Under the pieces are notes generated by a model. The model saw only the letters and a list, made by a program, of their open reading frames with translations. It searched no databases and had not been told where the DNA came from. The position numbers and the translations under genes are program-made. This document shows, one piece after another, positions 25,113 through 36,389 of a DNA stretch of 64,000 nucleotides (position 1 is its first letter; each line of letters starts with the position of its first letter). Origin of the DNA: Nomia melanderi (taxonomy: Eukaryota > Arthropoda > Insecta > Hymenoptera > Halictidae); assembly GCF_051020985.1 (NCBI RefSeq), contig NC_134999.1, positions 39,121,660-39,185,659 on the forward strand. The letters run 5' to 3'.

Positions 25113-25511
25113 ATGTGTCATAAACGTGAATTTCCAAAGGGTCTTAAACTCAGTCCCGAAGACCGTTACCCAGGTCAGACCGGGACCCAAGCCTGGCGGA
25201 AATTTCATCGAATTTGTTTAAACCCCACCAAAACAGCTTCCACCTCCACTGACACTTCCTACATCCGAAAAATCGCGTCTCGGACGCACGAGGTAGGGGG
25301 TGGTCAGTGTCGCCTACCCCTGATTGGATTCTTAATTTCGAGAAAGCAGGGGAAAGGCGGGCCTAAAGTTTTCCTTAAGGCTGAGGATGCGACAGGAAGG
25401 CCAGTTCAGTACAAACTCAGTACAAAAACAGTTCAAAAACAGTTCAGAAAGAGTTCTGAAAGACACAACGCGTCGACGAGGAAACATTATACTCTACGTC
25501 GCGAAAACTAA
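25113..25511 (+). CDS. unrecognised plus-strand ORF, up to 132 residues
   Basis: A long open frame directly after the 61-residue ORF. It begins at a GTG, so any true start would have to be upstream by splicing or further in. It is rich in Lys, Arg, Ser and Thr and ends with several repeats of the DNA motif ACAGTTCA (25400-25460), which give QKQFRKSSER. The sequence is less CpG-rich than its surroundings, which would fit an old inserted element. No domain is recognised. It could be chance. Confidence 0.2.
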   Translation: MCHKREFPKGLKLSPEDRYPGQTGTQAWRKFHRICLNPTKTASTSTDTSYIRKIASRTHEVGGGQCRLPLIGFLISRKQGKGGPKVFLKAEDATGRPVQYKLSTKTVQKQFRKSSERHNASTRKHYTLRREN

Positions 25512-28500
25512 TCTCACGTTACACTCGGCTTCAAGGGAAACATCATAATCACTTGAAGCGCACGGGAAACATTCTCTTTCCGACGAGTCAATAACATAGA
25601 TTCACCAAAGCCAACATTATCGAAACTTAATATCCTTATCACCGTAAAAAGTCGTAAGGACATACGCGGTCAGTTGTCGGTCAAGGCATCGGTCAGAGAT
25701 TTACGACCTCTGACAACTTCGGCTCTCGACGCATCCGAATAGTTGCAGCGCGCCGCGTATTACGTAAAAACAACATATGTTGTAAATATACCTATGAAAA
25801 CGTTGCGAGTAATACTAAGATTGTCCTTATTGCGTTTAGTTGATGTAAGAACGCGAGAAAAGAAATGAAAGAAAGACGAAAATGCAAAGTACCCGAGCGA
25901 AGTGTAATATCCTTGGCTAAGAAAGCGAACTAAGTTTCAATTCGAGGTTGAAGTCCGCGAATTCGATTAAGGCAGCCGGAAATTGCATAAATATCCTCAG
26001 TCTAGTTACAGTCCCGTAAATGTTTTATGCGACTAAGTTGTCGAGCTCCGCGAAAATGGCCGGCGGAACATCAATCTTAATATCCATTCCTCCGGCATTT
26101 TGCCGGTTCCTCCGATGTCTCGGCTGGTGACAACAATTTAGAGCGCTCGGAGAAACTCCACCGTTTCCCGAACAACGCGCGGCTGCGCGGTGTCAATGAA
26201 TCTCTGTCGAGTTACGCGAAGTCGATTGCAAGCTGGAAGTTGACGCGATTATGCAAACGCCGGGGACAAAACGAGTCCGCCGCGTTCCATGGAAAGTTCA
26301 AACGGACGATGTTTTGTTTGATTTGCTACGTGGCCGGGGAGTAATGGCCGGGGAAGGAGGAAAAAACCGAGCGAGACGGATACAGAACGAGGAAAAGGGA
26401 CGAAAAAACAGAATCGGAACGAGAGAATGAAAAAGAGTAGACTATGAAACAAGAATGAAATAGAGAGTACGAGAGATTGAAAAACCTAGAGGGGAGGAAA
26501 CAAGAGAAAGAGGAGTCGAGTGAAACAGAACGAACGAAACTCGAAGAAAAAGTAAAAGGGGAGAAAACAGAAGAAAACGAGAGCGGAACCGAGTGAACTG
26601 CTGGGAAAGAGGAAGGAGGAAAAGGAGCAGGAGCAACTCGTACGCGCGCAATTAAAAATAAAAGGGACTGCCGATGCTGTTCCGCGGAACGCACTTATTT
26701 ACCGCTGGCTTTTAATTTCGCCGCCATTGCGAGCGGCGTTACGTCAGAACGACGCGGCGCGGCATTACTACGGCCAGGTTGTCTGTTCCGCGCGAAAATA
26801 TTCTGAAAACGGAAGCACGGTTTTCTACCGACGCACCCGGGAAAAAACGCCGTGCAATTTTTAACACGTTACCCAACGAGCGCATCACTGGTCCGGATAT
26901 CACGTGATAAATGTCTCCCGACGGTGTCCATGCTCGTTTCCGGCGGAAAAAGAAGAGAAAGATAAAAATATCTTGAGACGAGCGTCCTTTAGAATCATCT
27001 CGACTATTCGAACTTTACTTAATATACGGTATAAGAACGTTTCGCGATGCTGCGAATGTAATCTCTGATAAATTGAGGGAAATATCATCTCTTTGTCTGG
27101 CTCGAATGGTTCATTCTACTTTGGCAGCGAGACAATGGTTTCCGTTCTTACCGGGACTCCGTGATTGATAGGTAACTTCTGACGTACGTGTAGGTGGAAT
27201 AAATACGACGCAATGTGACGAGCATCGTCTTAATCGTTAGAATGCCGGTGTTAGACACGGCATAAACAATTTAGAAGCTGTATTCAGGAATATTGACAAT
27301 GCTTTTCGTTCCATTCACTCTTAAACCTGCTGCGAAGCGAGTCTAGCCGGGCAAGTAGATTCGGAGGATCAACACAGACGCGACACGGTGTCTAGATCTG
27401 AATTTCTCATTCTATCCGATTAAACAACCGCGTGGCAAATGAAAAGCAAATCAAACGACACGTTCAATCCATAACGACGAACCATCCGTGTCGAGATGGA
27501 AATATCTTCTCCGTCGCGTTTTCTCCAAATAAATAACGCGAATCGGACTTTCGGGAAGATTCCTGTTTAAACACCCCGTATAGAAGCAGCAAAGCGTCGT
27601 CTCGCCCCCGCGTTTCGCAAACTCTCGCAACTGCGCGCCGTGTTCTTACGGAATGACAAAACACGAATCTCGACAAAGTCGTGTTTATCTCGGGAAATAA
27701 ATTTAGCCGTTAACGAAGAAAGATGACTCGAGATTCGAAATTAAAGATACATCCAACGTCGCCTCTCTCCCCGCGCAGGGGCAGGAGAACTGCTGTTTGG
27801 AAGCTTGTCAAAGGGGAATGGATAAATCATCTCGGCGGTCGCGGTCACTCGCCGCGCCGCCGAGTAAACGCGAGGGCGTCTTTATAGACAGAATTCTATA
27901 TAACGTGCTACAGAGACAAAGTATGCTCAAGTTTCCTTCGTTTTTCGCTTCCTCGCGACTTTCCCTCGCAGCTGTTCCACGAGAATCTCCTTCGACGTAT
28001 TAATAAAACGAGTACCACAAACATATATCGATCGCTCCATGCTAATGGACATTGGCTAAGAAAGCATCGAGATAAGAAGAAGATTCTTGTGCCTTGCCAG
28101 AAACGAGATTCGAAACGACGAACGAACGAATTCAGGAGCGAGAAGGCAGGATGATTCGAAGGAATGAAAGTTTCAACGACGACGATGGGGCCATTTGAAC
28201 GCGCCGGATCGTTCAAATACAAGATTCGTGCCTCCCGTTTCGGAAGTTATTCCTCTCAGCGGTTCGCGGCATTGTAGCGAGTCGCGCTGCCGAGTACCCT
28301 TTCCACGCGCCGACGATGTTCCGCTCGGTAAATCGACGGGGAAACGTAACCCCGAAACGCGGAACGAAGATCAAAGTAAATACGACGAATGTAAAGCGTG
28401 CAGGCATGCTCTCGCCCGTTGTTTATTATTTCATCGAGCACGACCAACTTGTTTCCCGCGAGCGCCGCTTACCGTCAGATTAATTATTAGACGGCTTTTA

Positions 28501-29702
28501 TTTGATTTCGATCCACTCGCAGCCGGGTTCGCAAAGACGGCAGCGTGGAAGTTCTATCCCAGTAATTTTCCTTGCGAGCATCATAAAAGTGGGATTAAGG
28601 AACACGAAGAAAAACTGTCGGCAGAGTTTTAGAGAAGGAAATAACGGTTACGTAAATTGGAAAGAAAGATTCCGGAAATCGTGATTTCCCCTTTCCCAGG
28701 CTAGGCGTTCCGACTTGCGTCATTCAACCTACACCTTGGACTAAAATTACGGAACCCGTGATCGTCAAGCTATTTCGAGATCGGGTCCAGAGCGACGCCG
28801 ACCGCTTTTTCTCCGGCCGACATTTTTCTATCGGGCCGAGTTTGAAATCCACGAACGCGCAACGGACATTCGATTTACGCGATAACTCGGCGCGCGTAAA
28901 TAAACGGGAACGTTCCCGGACGGAGAGGAAATACGTGCCTGCGTTTGGCTAGTTTTATTAAATGCGTTTGACTCGAACGTTCCTAAACCCTTCATTCCGA
29001 TGCGAATTCGTCTAGAGCTGAGAGCACGGTTTGTTTGTAATCCTCTTAAAAATAGCGAATTCCAACCGCCTGCATCACAAGCTTGACTCAACTCATGTGT
29101 CCCTCGGGATGTATGCTCGGCGAGAGACAGATTTCAAATAATTCTGCAGAGAACGTAGGGTTCGTCTAAATTTATATTCTCTGGAGAATAATTTTTAGGA
29201 AAGTTTGCTGCTTCTCCTCTTCGTGCCTCTCGTTTACCGAACATCGAAATTCGAACTCTGTGGTAATTATTCTGATCAGAATAGCTGCTCCAATCGGACA
29301 TTTGCTTTTCCGATCGGTTCCGAACGTTTTCGAATATTCCGAAATATTTTCGAACGGTTTTTAAACGATTCCGAACAACACTCACGGTTTAATCTCCGTA
29401 GTTCGGACTCCCCGAGGTTCGTGTTCCAGCAATTCCACTGCTTCGTCCTGCAAAGAGATTACTGGGTGAGCTGCAATGCGTTATCGGCAAACATCATTTT
29501 CTAATACGAAGCCATTAACAAGTATACAATTAATGCACCGCGATCGGACAATTACTTTCGACCCACGGTTCGAATTCATGGCTCATTGGACCCACAATAT
29601 TACAGGCGCAACGGCTGAAGTTGGCCGGCATACCGTATTGATAGATTGATGATTATTTGCTACGCCAATTCGTGATGGGTGGATAATTAAGTCTCGATGT
29701 TA
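25512..29702. other. no gene recognised
   Basis: It contains a short inverted repeat (GTCAGAG/CTCTGAC) near 25690-25720 and a purine-rich stretch at about 26340-26640 that produces Ser/Phe-rich chance ORFs on the minus strand. Confidence 0.6.
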
Positions 29703-29909
29703 TTAACGATTAGGGGTATACTCGTAAGTCGCGAGATAAATGACCAACGATATCAATAGCCACGTAATGAAGCCCTGGGTGATCATGATCGGCCGCGTAA
29801 TGGGAATGAATGGTGTTGGCCAGTTTGCGAATACTACAACTAATTTCTCGTATTTCTGTCTGTCTGCCGATCGAAGTGTTCCTTCGATTCGCCATGTCAC
29901 TTGTTCCAT
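29703..29909 (-). CDS. small protein with a C-terminal membrane segment (68 residues or longer)
   Basis: From ATG 29909 the frame gives 68 residues. It starts MEQVTWRIEGTLRS; about residues 43-62 (MITQGFITWLLISLVIYLA) are a good transmembrane helix, followed by TYEYTPNR and TAA. The same frame is open upstream to an in-frame TAG at 30027 and stays protein-like (KIVQKPPVDWSAVRFLKR) with no further ATG. This suggests either a last exon whose acceptor I cannot place, or a start at MEQ. Amino-acid use is unlike the arginine-rich chance ORFs around it. I see no polyadenylation signal in the next 100 bases. I do not recognise the family. Confidence 0.45.
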   Translation of the reverse strand: MEQVTWRIEGTLRSADRQKYEKLVVVFANWPTPFIPITRPIMITQGFITWLLISLVIYLATYEYTPNR

Positions 29910-31721
29910 TCGTTTCAGGAATCTGACTGCTGACCAATCTACTGGCGGCTTTTGTACAATTTTTGTCGGATTTTTTTTTTTATTTATCCCGTCACCGTAG
30001 ACCCTCGAGGTTGTACGAATTTCAGCCTAGAATCCAAAGTATCCAACAGCACTGATTACTTCGCTACCGATCGCCAGATCACATTTCGATTTGAGCCAAC
30101 AACAAAGGGAATATCGATCGCCATCGTTCCACGAAGCTTCCTATTTCTCTCTCCGCGCGACGTAACGGAAATTTACTTTGCATTTCGCGCTAGGAAATAT
30201 TCCTGCTTCGAAGGAGAGCTCCCTAAGTGAAAGAAAACCGCAAGGTATCCGGAATGGCGGACTTATTCCACTGGGAACAGCCAGTCGTCACTCGGCGACG
30301 CTATTCAACGCGCGGAGAGAAATTAATGAACCGCGGAACGGAAGTTCACGATCCTGCGCGTTGACGGTTCATTCGCAAATATCCGCGTTAATGAATTTCC
30401 GTGCCGAAAAGGCGGGAACAATGACAACGTCGCGGAATTCACGGGCGCGACGCCGTTTCCGCGCGCGCAATCATGAAATTCGTCGAAAAGTTCAGCTAAA
30501 AATCGCGCCAGACGCGATCTCGCGTTTGCGTGAAACGTAAAACGAACGCGACATTCGATTTTCCGAAGGAATTCGCGCTCGATAAATTCGACGATCGTTA
30601 CTGTATCGATAAGAACGCGCTGAACCTTGCGTTCAGTCGTGCTTGGTCTTGCGACTGACACGTTAGGATGTCAGAGTTATTATTTCAATTATTGGGACGA
30701 CCAACCGCCTTCCCTCCGCTTTCTTTACGCCGCAGGAATGCTGTTTTATTTTGCCGCCTGTAGAATATGTACGTGGAAAAAAGGCACGGTGCGAGATATT
30801 CAGTTATTCCGTATGTTACGGAACTCGGTTCCGTAAAAATAATTAAAGAAGAACTCGGTGATTGTATTGAAACATGTTTCCAGCGTGAATCCCGAGGTTT
30901 GCGGCTCCACAACAGATAGGAGTCGTGTCGACGGTGAAATAAGTCTGTGTTGTTATAAATATCGCGCGGACGACAGCAAAAATAGCAGCCAGGGCCGTGA
31001 CAATTCGGGTGCAAGCGTCGTGTGGGGATCTTTCGAGGAACGTACCAGCGTACCGATTCGAACATTCTCGGGAGAATTTAGCCCGATGGAAAATTCCTTG
31101 CGTTTCCATTAGAATCAACGAGTTTACGACGAACGAAATGCAGCAATTACGAGACAGGTAGACAATTTTGATTGGTAATTCATGAACTGATTTGAATTGA
31201 AAATAATAAAAGCGGTCAAGAAATTTCCCATGATCTCCCTAATCGTATAGGATCGTTGTAAACGGCACAATGGAAGCGCGACAGCGAAAGAAACCGTGTT
31301 CCGATCGATCGATCGATCACGATCAAGTTGTCTTTGCAATAGAAGCACGCTTGTAAACGCGGCTTGTCGATCCGACGGCCCTTTGTCTTGGCCGATGCAG
31401 CCATTTACACGAAACAAACAGCGTGGAGGGTCCCGCGCAATGTCCATTTCCTGTGGACCTTCGATGTCGTGCCACGAAACTGCCGCGATAAGTCACCCGG
31501 TGAATTTCTTGTTGCGGACAATGATCGATCAGTCCGCGAGCGGCAGCAGTATCTCCCCGAAATGGATCACGTCGAAAATCCAGCATGAATAGAAATCGAT
31601 GATAATCCTTCGAGAGCGAATTCCGTTGACTTGTACGTTTCCCTCTGTTCGTTTTACGACCGGCGAACACAACCGCGAGAGGCTAAAAACCTCGAAACTC
31701 CGAGCGCTCCGAGGCTGGATC

Positions 31722-31745
31722 GACAGTTTTATTGACAGTTTTATG
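31722..31745. repeat. short direct repeat of GACAGTTTTAT
   Basis: Two adjacent copies of a 12-bp unit just upstream of the minisatellite. Confidence 0.7.
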
Positions 31746-31790
31746 AATAAAATCCTGACGACAGAAGTTTTTAAACTGTTCGTATCCCCC

Positions 31791-31930
31791 GCGAAGCCAT
31801 CGAAACTCTTCTAGAGCCTTTAGATCTCTTCCGGAGCCTTCGAATCCTTTCTACAGCCTTTGGATCTGTTCTAGAGCCTTGAAATTCTTTCCGGATCCTA
31901 CAGCCACTTTCCACGGACCTTGAGTTCTTC
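31791..31930. repeat. degenerate minisatellite, seven copies of 20 bp
   Basis: Successive 20-bp units share a core of AGCCTT followed about 10 bases later by TCTTT or similar, e.g. units at 31811, 31831, 31851 and 31871. The outer copies are more degenerate. The period is not a multiple of three, so it is not coding. Confidence 0.85.
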
Positions 31931-33710
31931 GCGGGACTTCCGAGATCGCTATACCCTTTCGAGATCCAGCGAAACGCGATCAGCTCTAGCGAGCGGAGGA
32001 AAGCGCTTCGGCCGTATCGCGCGTAAACGGCGCGACGCTCGAACTCAGTTCCCGAATAAATTCTCTCGTCGATGATAAATCGAACGTCGCATCGCCGCGA
32101 ATTTCTCTCGAACCCGACAGCCGAACCGGCCCGTATAAATTATCCCCGGCCGGGAATGCTAGCGCGGGTCCGCTTGATTTATACGTCGCGATCTGTCGTT
32201 GCCCGAGCAAAAAAATCGACGAAAAAGGACGAAAAACGAGGAAAAAACAACGGGATCCGCGAACGATCGTGCGCAGCACGCGTCGATTTAATTTCGGCCG
32301 GCTTTAAGTTCGCCGACTCGCTGGCTTCCGCGGATAAATTAACCGGGGGACCGGTTTAAAAGCTCCCGGAACAGAGGCTCCGAAATTTCGGCGAACAACG
32401 GGCGCATTCGTCTCGTGATTCAGCCGCGCCGCTCGAAAACCGAGGCGCGACGAGGGAGAGCGTTCGTTTATTTTATCGAGGCACGCGAAACGATTAATGA
32501 GCGACGCGGACGGGAACTTCATCTCGGGATTGCCACGCTAATCCCGTTAAGTGGTCGGGAAAATGATTTCGGGGCCGGCGAAAGTTTCCTTCGCGGGCGC
32601 GGCCGATGTCGCGACGGATTAAACGGCTCGCTGCGAACGCTTCGCGTAAACGTTAATTCGTCAACGATGAATTATTATCGGCCGGCACCGAAAACTTGCC
32701 GGATTTTCTTGCCTGTTTTCGGCTGGCCGCGACCTCGCTCGTTCACGGCCCGATGTGCTGGTCCGCTTTCATTCGTTTTCTCCCGTCTCCGCCGCGCCCG
32801 GGATCGTCATTTTCCTGTTTTTCGTGTGACTCGAAAGTTCCGATACTCGAGAACCGAGATGCCACCCCGGCGTGTCGCTAATGCCAAGATCAATGTTGCA
32901 CCGTTCCGCGGAACCTCGCCGATGTCTCGATTAATGCCAGAAATAATTCGACGACTCTCCTGGCATCCGAAAAACGACCGTGACGACACGATTTTCTTAT
33001 TATTAGTTTATTTTATTACTACTTTATTACGCGTCGGTGAGTCAGCATTCCGAAGAAGGCAGAAGAGACGTACAGATGGTTAAATTAAGCTGACTGCGAC
33101 GAAAGTTGAGCCTCGAATCAACCTAACGTACAGTTTGACCAAATTCAATGACGGACCGACTCGTATTTCGATGTGTTCGAGCAATAGAGACTCTCGACTG
33201 ACACTAGAATATTAAGAACATCGACGAATAGTAACCGATCTTTAAGAGGAAACGTTGAGCAACAGTGAAAGAATGTAATCCGAAGCTCTCGAAGCTCGTT
33301 TACTTCGTCTTGCTTCATTGTTGCGCAGTAAAAGTGATCCACCGATTTATTTTGGATTCATAACACGTAGCCCTGTCGGTCGCGTAACTATTCGGCCTAT
33401 TTTTAGGCGGGTCGTGAGTCAGGATCCCTAAAACGGTCTACGAAGCTTTCCCGCCGGTCGGTCGTACGCCGCCTGCGGAAATTCCGCGCGATCGAAAGTT
33501 GATTTACAAATCCTCCTTTCTAATAACACGCGTACCACGCGATCGAACGAAACGTTCATAAAACTGCTTAACGTTTCCGTCTGAGCCGTACGATAACAAT
33601 TCCACGTCCAATCGGATAATATAAATCGATCTTAACGCGTTCGCGTCCCTTCCGCGAGCAAACCGTCGCTCGTATTTCGCCGCAGTTGAATAGAAACGGG
33701 TTTCTAATTC

Positions 33711-33735
33711 CCGACGCGGCGCGGCGCGGCGCGGA
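33711..33735. repeat. (GCGGC)n pentamer repeat
   Basis: About four to five copies. Confidence 0.85.
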
Positions 33736-34227
33736 CCTGTTATTTAACCGAATCGGACGCCGAACAGAATTTCGTGACAATTCGGACTAATGGCGCGGCC
33801 TCGGTCGAACCCGACAATAATTCAACATTTAATTATGAATCTGTCATTTCACCGGCCGCGTTTCTGCCGCGAGACCGCAAACCGTTACGCGGCCCGGCCG
33901 GTCGAACCGTTGCGGATACATGGACGAAACGGCCGCCTCGTCGCGCCGTTCTGGATATTGTATCGGACCGGAAGATAGATCGCCGTGTCCGGCCTGGAAA
34001 CAAAGTCAAGAGCAGCCCGTCGATATTTCATCGCTGCCCCGGCGAAATAAAAATACGATACTTCCTTCGCCACCCACTTGCCACGCTGGATTACGTAAGT
34101 CGCTGGAAAAGGGAGACTTTTGCCTTATTTCTCGGTTGCTTAGAGCATATTATCGTTCTGCGTGTAATCGTCAAGGTTAAAGTCATTTTATTTGTGTATC
34201 GAGTGGGGTCTTGGTTTAATTTACCGT

Positions 34228-34827
34228 TTATAGGGCTGAGTGTTTAAGACGTCGCTTGATCGATCGGTGCTTCTCGAAGCTTCGACGAATCTGCACGCGT
34301 TTTTTAATGTTTATTTCATCTTTCTTCCTTCGAGAGCGATTCTTTGTGTACGCTGACTTTATTGTAATATTTGCCTTACCGTGATTCCGATATCGATCGG
34401 AATAGGACCTTTTAATACCGCTCATAAATTCCCGACATTCAAGACGAAATTTCGACACACCGTGGGCTATCTTTCTGAATTCCGAGTGCGCGGCCAAAAT
34501 CAGCATCCGGCGCGGATCATGCAACATTCTAATAATTTCTATTTTTGTATTTTTCAGCTGTTCGGTGGACGTACCCGCCGAACGTCCTACGTAGTGGCCG
34601 ATTTTATTCGCGGCCGGATTAAATCTGTTTGACGAAGCGAGATTTAATGAAGAGTTCGATACTATTTCGATTATCGGGATGGAGATTCGTGTGTTTCGGT
34701 TATTGAAAAGTGATTCCCTCGCGAATTCCTCCCGTGGCACTTTATCATTTATTATCGGACAGTCTTGAAAGGATACGAGACCGCAGCCGGGAATATAAGG
34801 GTCGTTAGTAGCAGCTATAAGTCGCAA
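34228..34827 (-). CDS. long unrecognised ORF, 199 codons, no ATG near its start
   Basis: The open frame begins at a TTG and has no upstream ATG. The first 120 residues have an ordinary mix (IPIIEIVSNSSLNLASSNRF); the last 50 are very basic. No domain is recognised. It might be a degenerate gene or a chance ORF in AT-richer DNA. Confidence 0.18.
   Translation of the reverse strand: MRLIAATNDPYIPGCGLVSFQDCPIINDKVPREEFARESLFNNRNTRISIPIIEIVSNSSLNLASSNRFNPAANKIGHYVGRSAGTSTEQLKNTKIEIIRMLHDPRRMLILAAHSEFRKIAHGVSKFRLECREFMSGIKRSYSDRYRNHGKANITIKSAYTKNRSRRKKDEINIKKRVQIRRSFEKHRSIKRRLKHSAL
34558..34632 (+). CDS. possible terminal exon, 24 codons
   Basis: A very strong acceptor (T-rich tract ending TTTTTCAG at 34557) is followed by 24 open codons (LFGGRTRRTSYVVADFIRG, then RIKSV) and TGA. 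The same DNA on the minus strand lies within a 199-codon ORF, so only one of the two can be real, and perhaps neither is. Confidence 0.2.
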   Translation: MFGGRTRRTSYVVADFIRGRIKSV

Positions 34828-35177
34828 CTACGAAGCATCCACTTTGTCATCTTTAAGCCCTTTCTTCCTTGATGGCAATAGATTACACACTTTAGCGATT
34901 CCGCTTCCGCCCGCCCACCGGCGGATAGAATGTCAGCGTTTACGCGAGACCGTCTCATCGAGTAAAAAGGTTACACAGAAAAATCCCAAAGGGTGAAATA
35001 TTCTTAACACCTCTGGCGGCGAGTAATTTTCTCGCTCGCACGAACCCGATCACCTTCGAAGAAGGTTCGATTCAAGCTTCATATAAATCAATCTCACCGA
35101 GTCCATTATGGACGTTACTAATCGTTTCGTGTTCTGTCGTTCAACTTGAAAAATTTCTCGAATCGAATACATTCTCG

Positions 35178-35372
35178 GTGTACATTGCCGTGGAAGGATC
35201 GCATATCAAAGATAAAGTTTGCGGAGAGGTGAAAAACGCGAATGAGAAAAGGATAGGCGAAGCCCAAATGGAAACGGTGTTAAATGGTAATCGATACGAG
35301 CGGGAAGAAACGATCGCGCGGGTACGAGCCGAAATGAACGAACTCGAACGTGACGTTCGGCAATTAATTTAA
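35178..35372 (+). CDS. unrecognised ORF with a charged helical C-terminus
   Basis: The open frame actually extends upstream to about 35085, without an ATG. It includes a hydrophobic stretch (LWTLLIVSCSVVQ) and then a Lys/Glu-rich region ending ARVRAEMNELERDVRQLI, which has a coiled-coil-like pattern. Composition is protein-like. TATAAA lies at 35083. No acceptor or start was resolved. Confidence 0.22.
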   Translation: MYIAVEGSHIKDKVCGEVKNANEKRIGEAQMETVLNGNRYEREETIARVRAEMNELERDVRQLI

Positions 35373-36389
35373 ACGTTCCCGTAAAAAGAATCCGCCTCGT
35401 TATTCCAGTTCGCGCGTGCCCCTCTTCGTTACCGAAACTTCACAGGGAAGAGCACTCTCGATGTTTCTCGGCTAATCGACTGCGCTCGCAGCTTCGCGGC
35501 CCACTCGAACCGTCTTCGAGCCCGCCTTCGAACCCGTCGTCGTCCCGGACTTAAACGAATCTTCCGCCGGTAATCAGTGAACCGAGGACGATCGAACTTT
35601 CGACCAACCGGGGGAAAAACCCCTTGATTCCGTGATGCGCCCCGAGCCCGCTAATGAGATACTCCGCCGAGGGTCGAATTATCACCTGTCTACCCTCCGA
35701 TGTTCCTTTTGCCGTTACAGCGACGAGAAATGAACTCACTTAAACCGGCTTACGGGCCGGACAAGGGCGGTTTTCAGACAAAAATCCTTTTAAATTAGGA
35801 CCACCGGATCGCGGTTTAATCTCCTTCGGTGGAGATCGACTAGATATCGAGAGGAACGGTTCAATGTCCAACCAATTCATCTCTTCGAGGTTTCTTCCGA
35901 CGGTTATTAACAATACCGAGCTTTACTTGCGCTTTATTATATTTTAGAAGAAATAAAATGACGATGGAAACGCATAAAAGGCGTAGAAGACACGTTCCAT
36001 TCCTCTTCCTTTGAGAATCTCCTATTCGAAAAACCATCGAAACATTGGCAAGAGGCATTCCCACGAAGAGGCACGACACTTCCAATCTTCGGTTGATCGA
36101 GTGCAATCTAGCCAAAGTCCCGAAGCCTTTCTCCCCTATCGCGGCAGTCTATCTCGATCCCATCGGCCCTCCCTTATTTCCGAATCGGCCTGCTCGATCC
36201 GAGGCTGTAACGCAGGTGCGGCGATGGGGGAAACATCGGGATGCACCGACGCGGAAAACGATCGGATCGCTCGGAACTTCAAGGACACCGCGATCCGCGA
36301 ACGAAGCGAGCGTATCTCCTCGCGCGGAGCGGGTATCTCGGCCTCGACTGAAGCATCCCCGGCATTCGCGTTCTCCGGGAATGGTGGGC

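Larger units (their letters stand above)
30030..34227. other. no gene recognised apart from repeats
   Basis: The minisatellite at 31.8 kb and a pentamer repeat at 33.7 kb are the visible structures. A 222-codon plus-strand ORF (32415-33083) is arginine-rich and unsupported. Confidence 0.55.

Noticed and set aside
32415..33083. 222-codon plus-strand ORF
   Set aside because: Extremely arginine-rich and without a domain; interpreted as chance.
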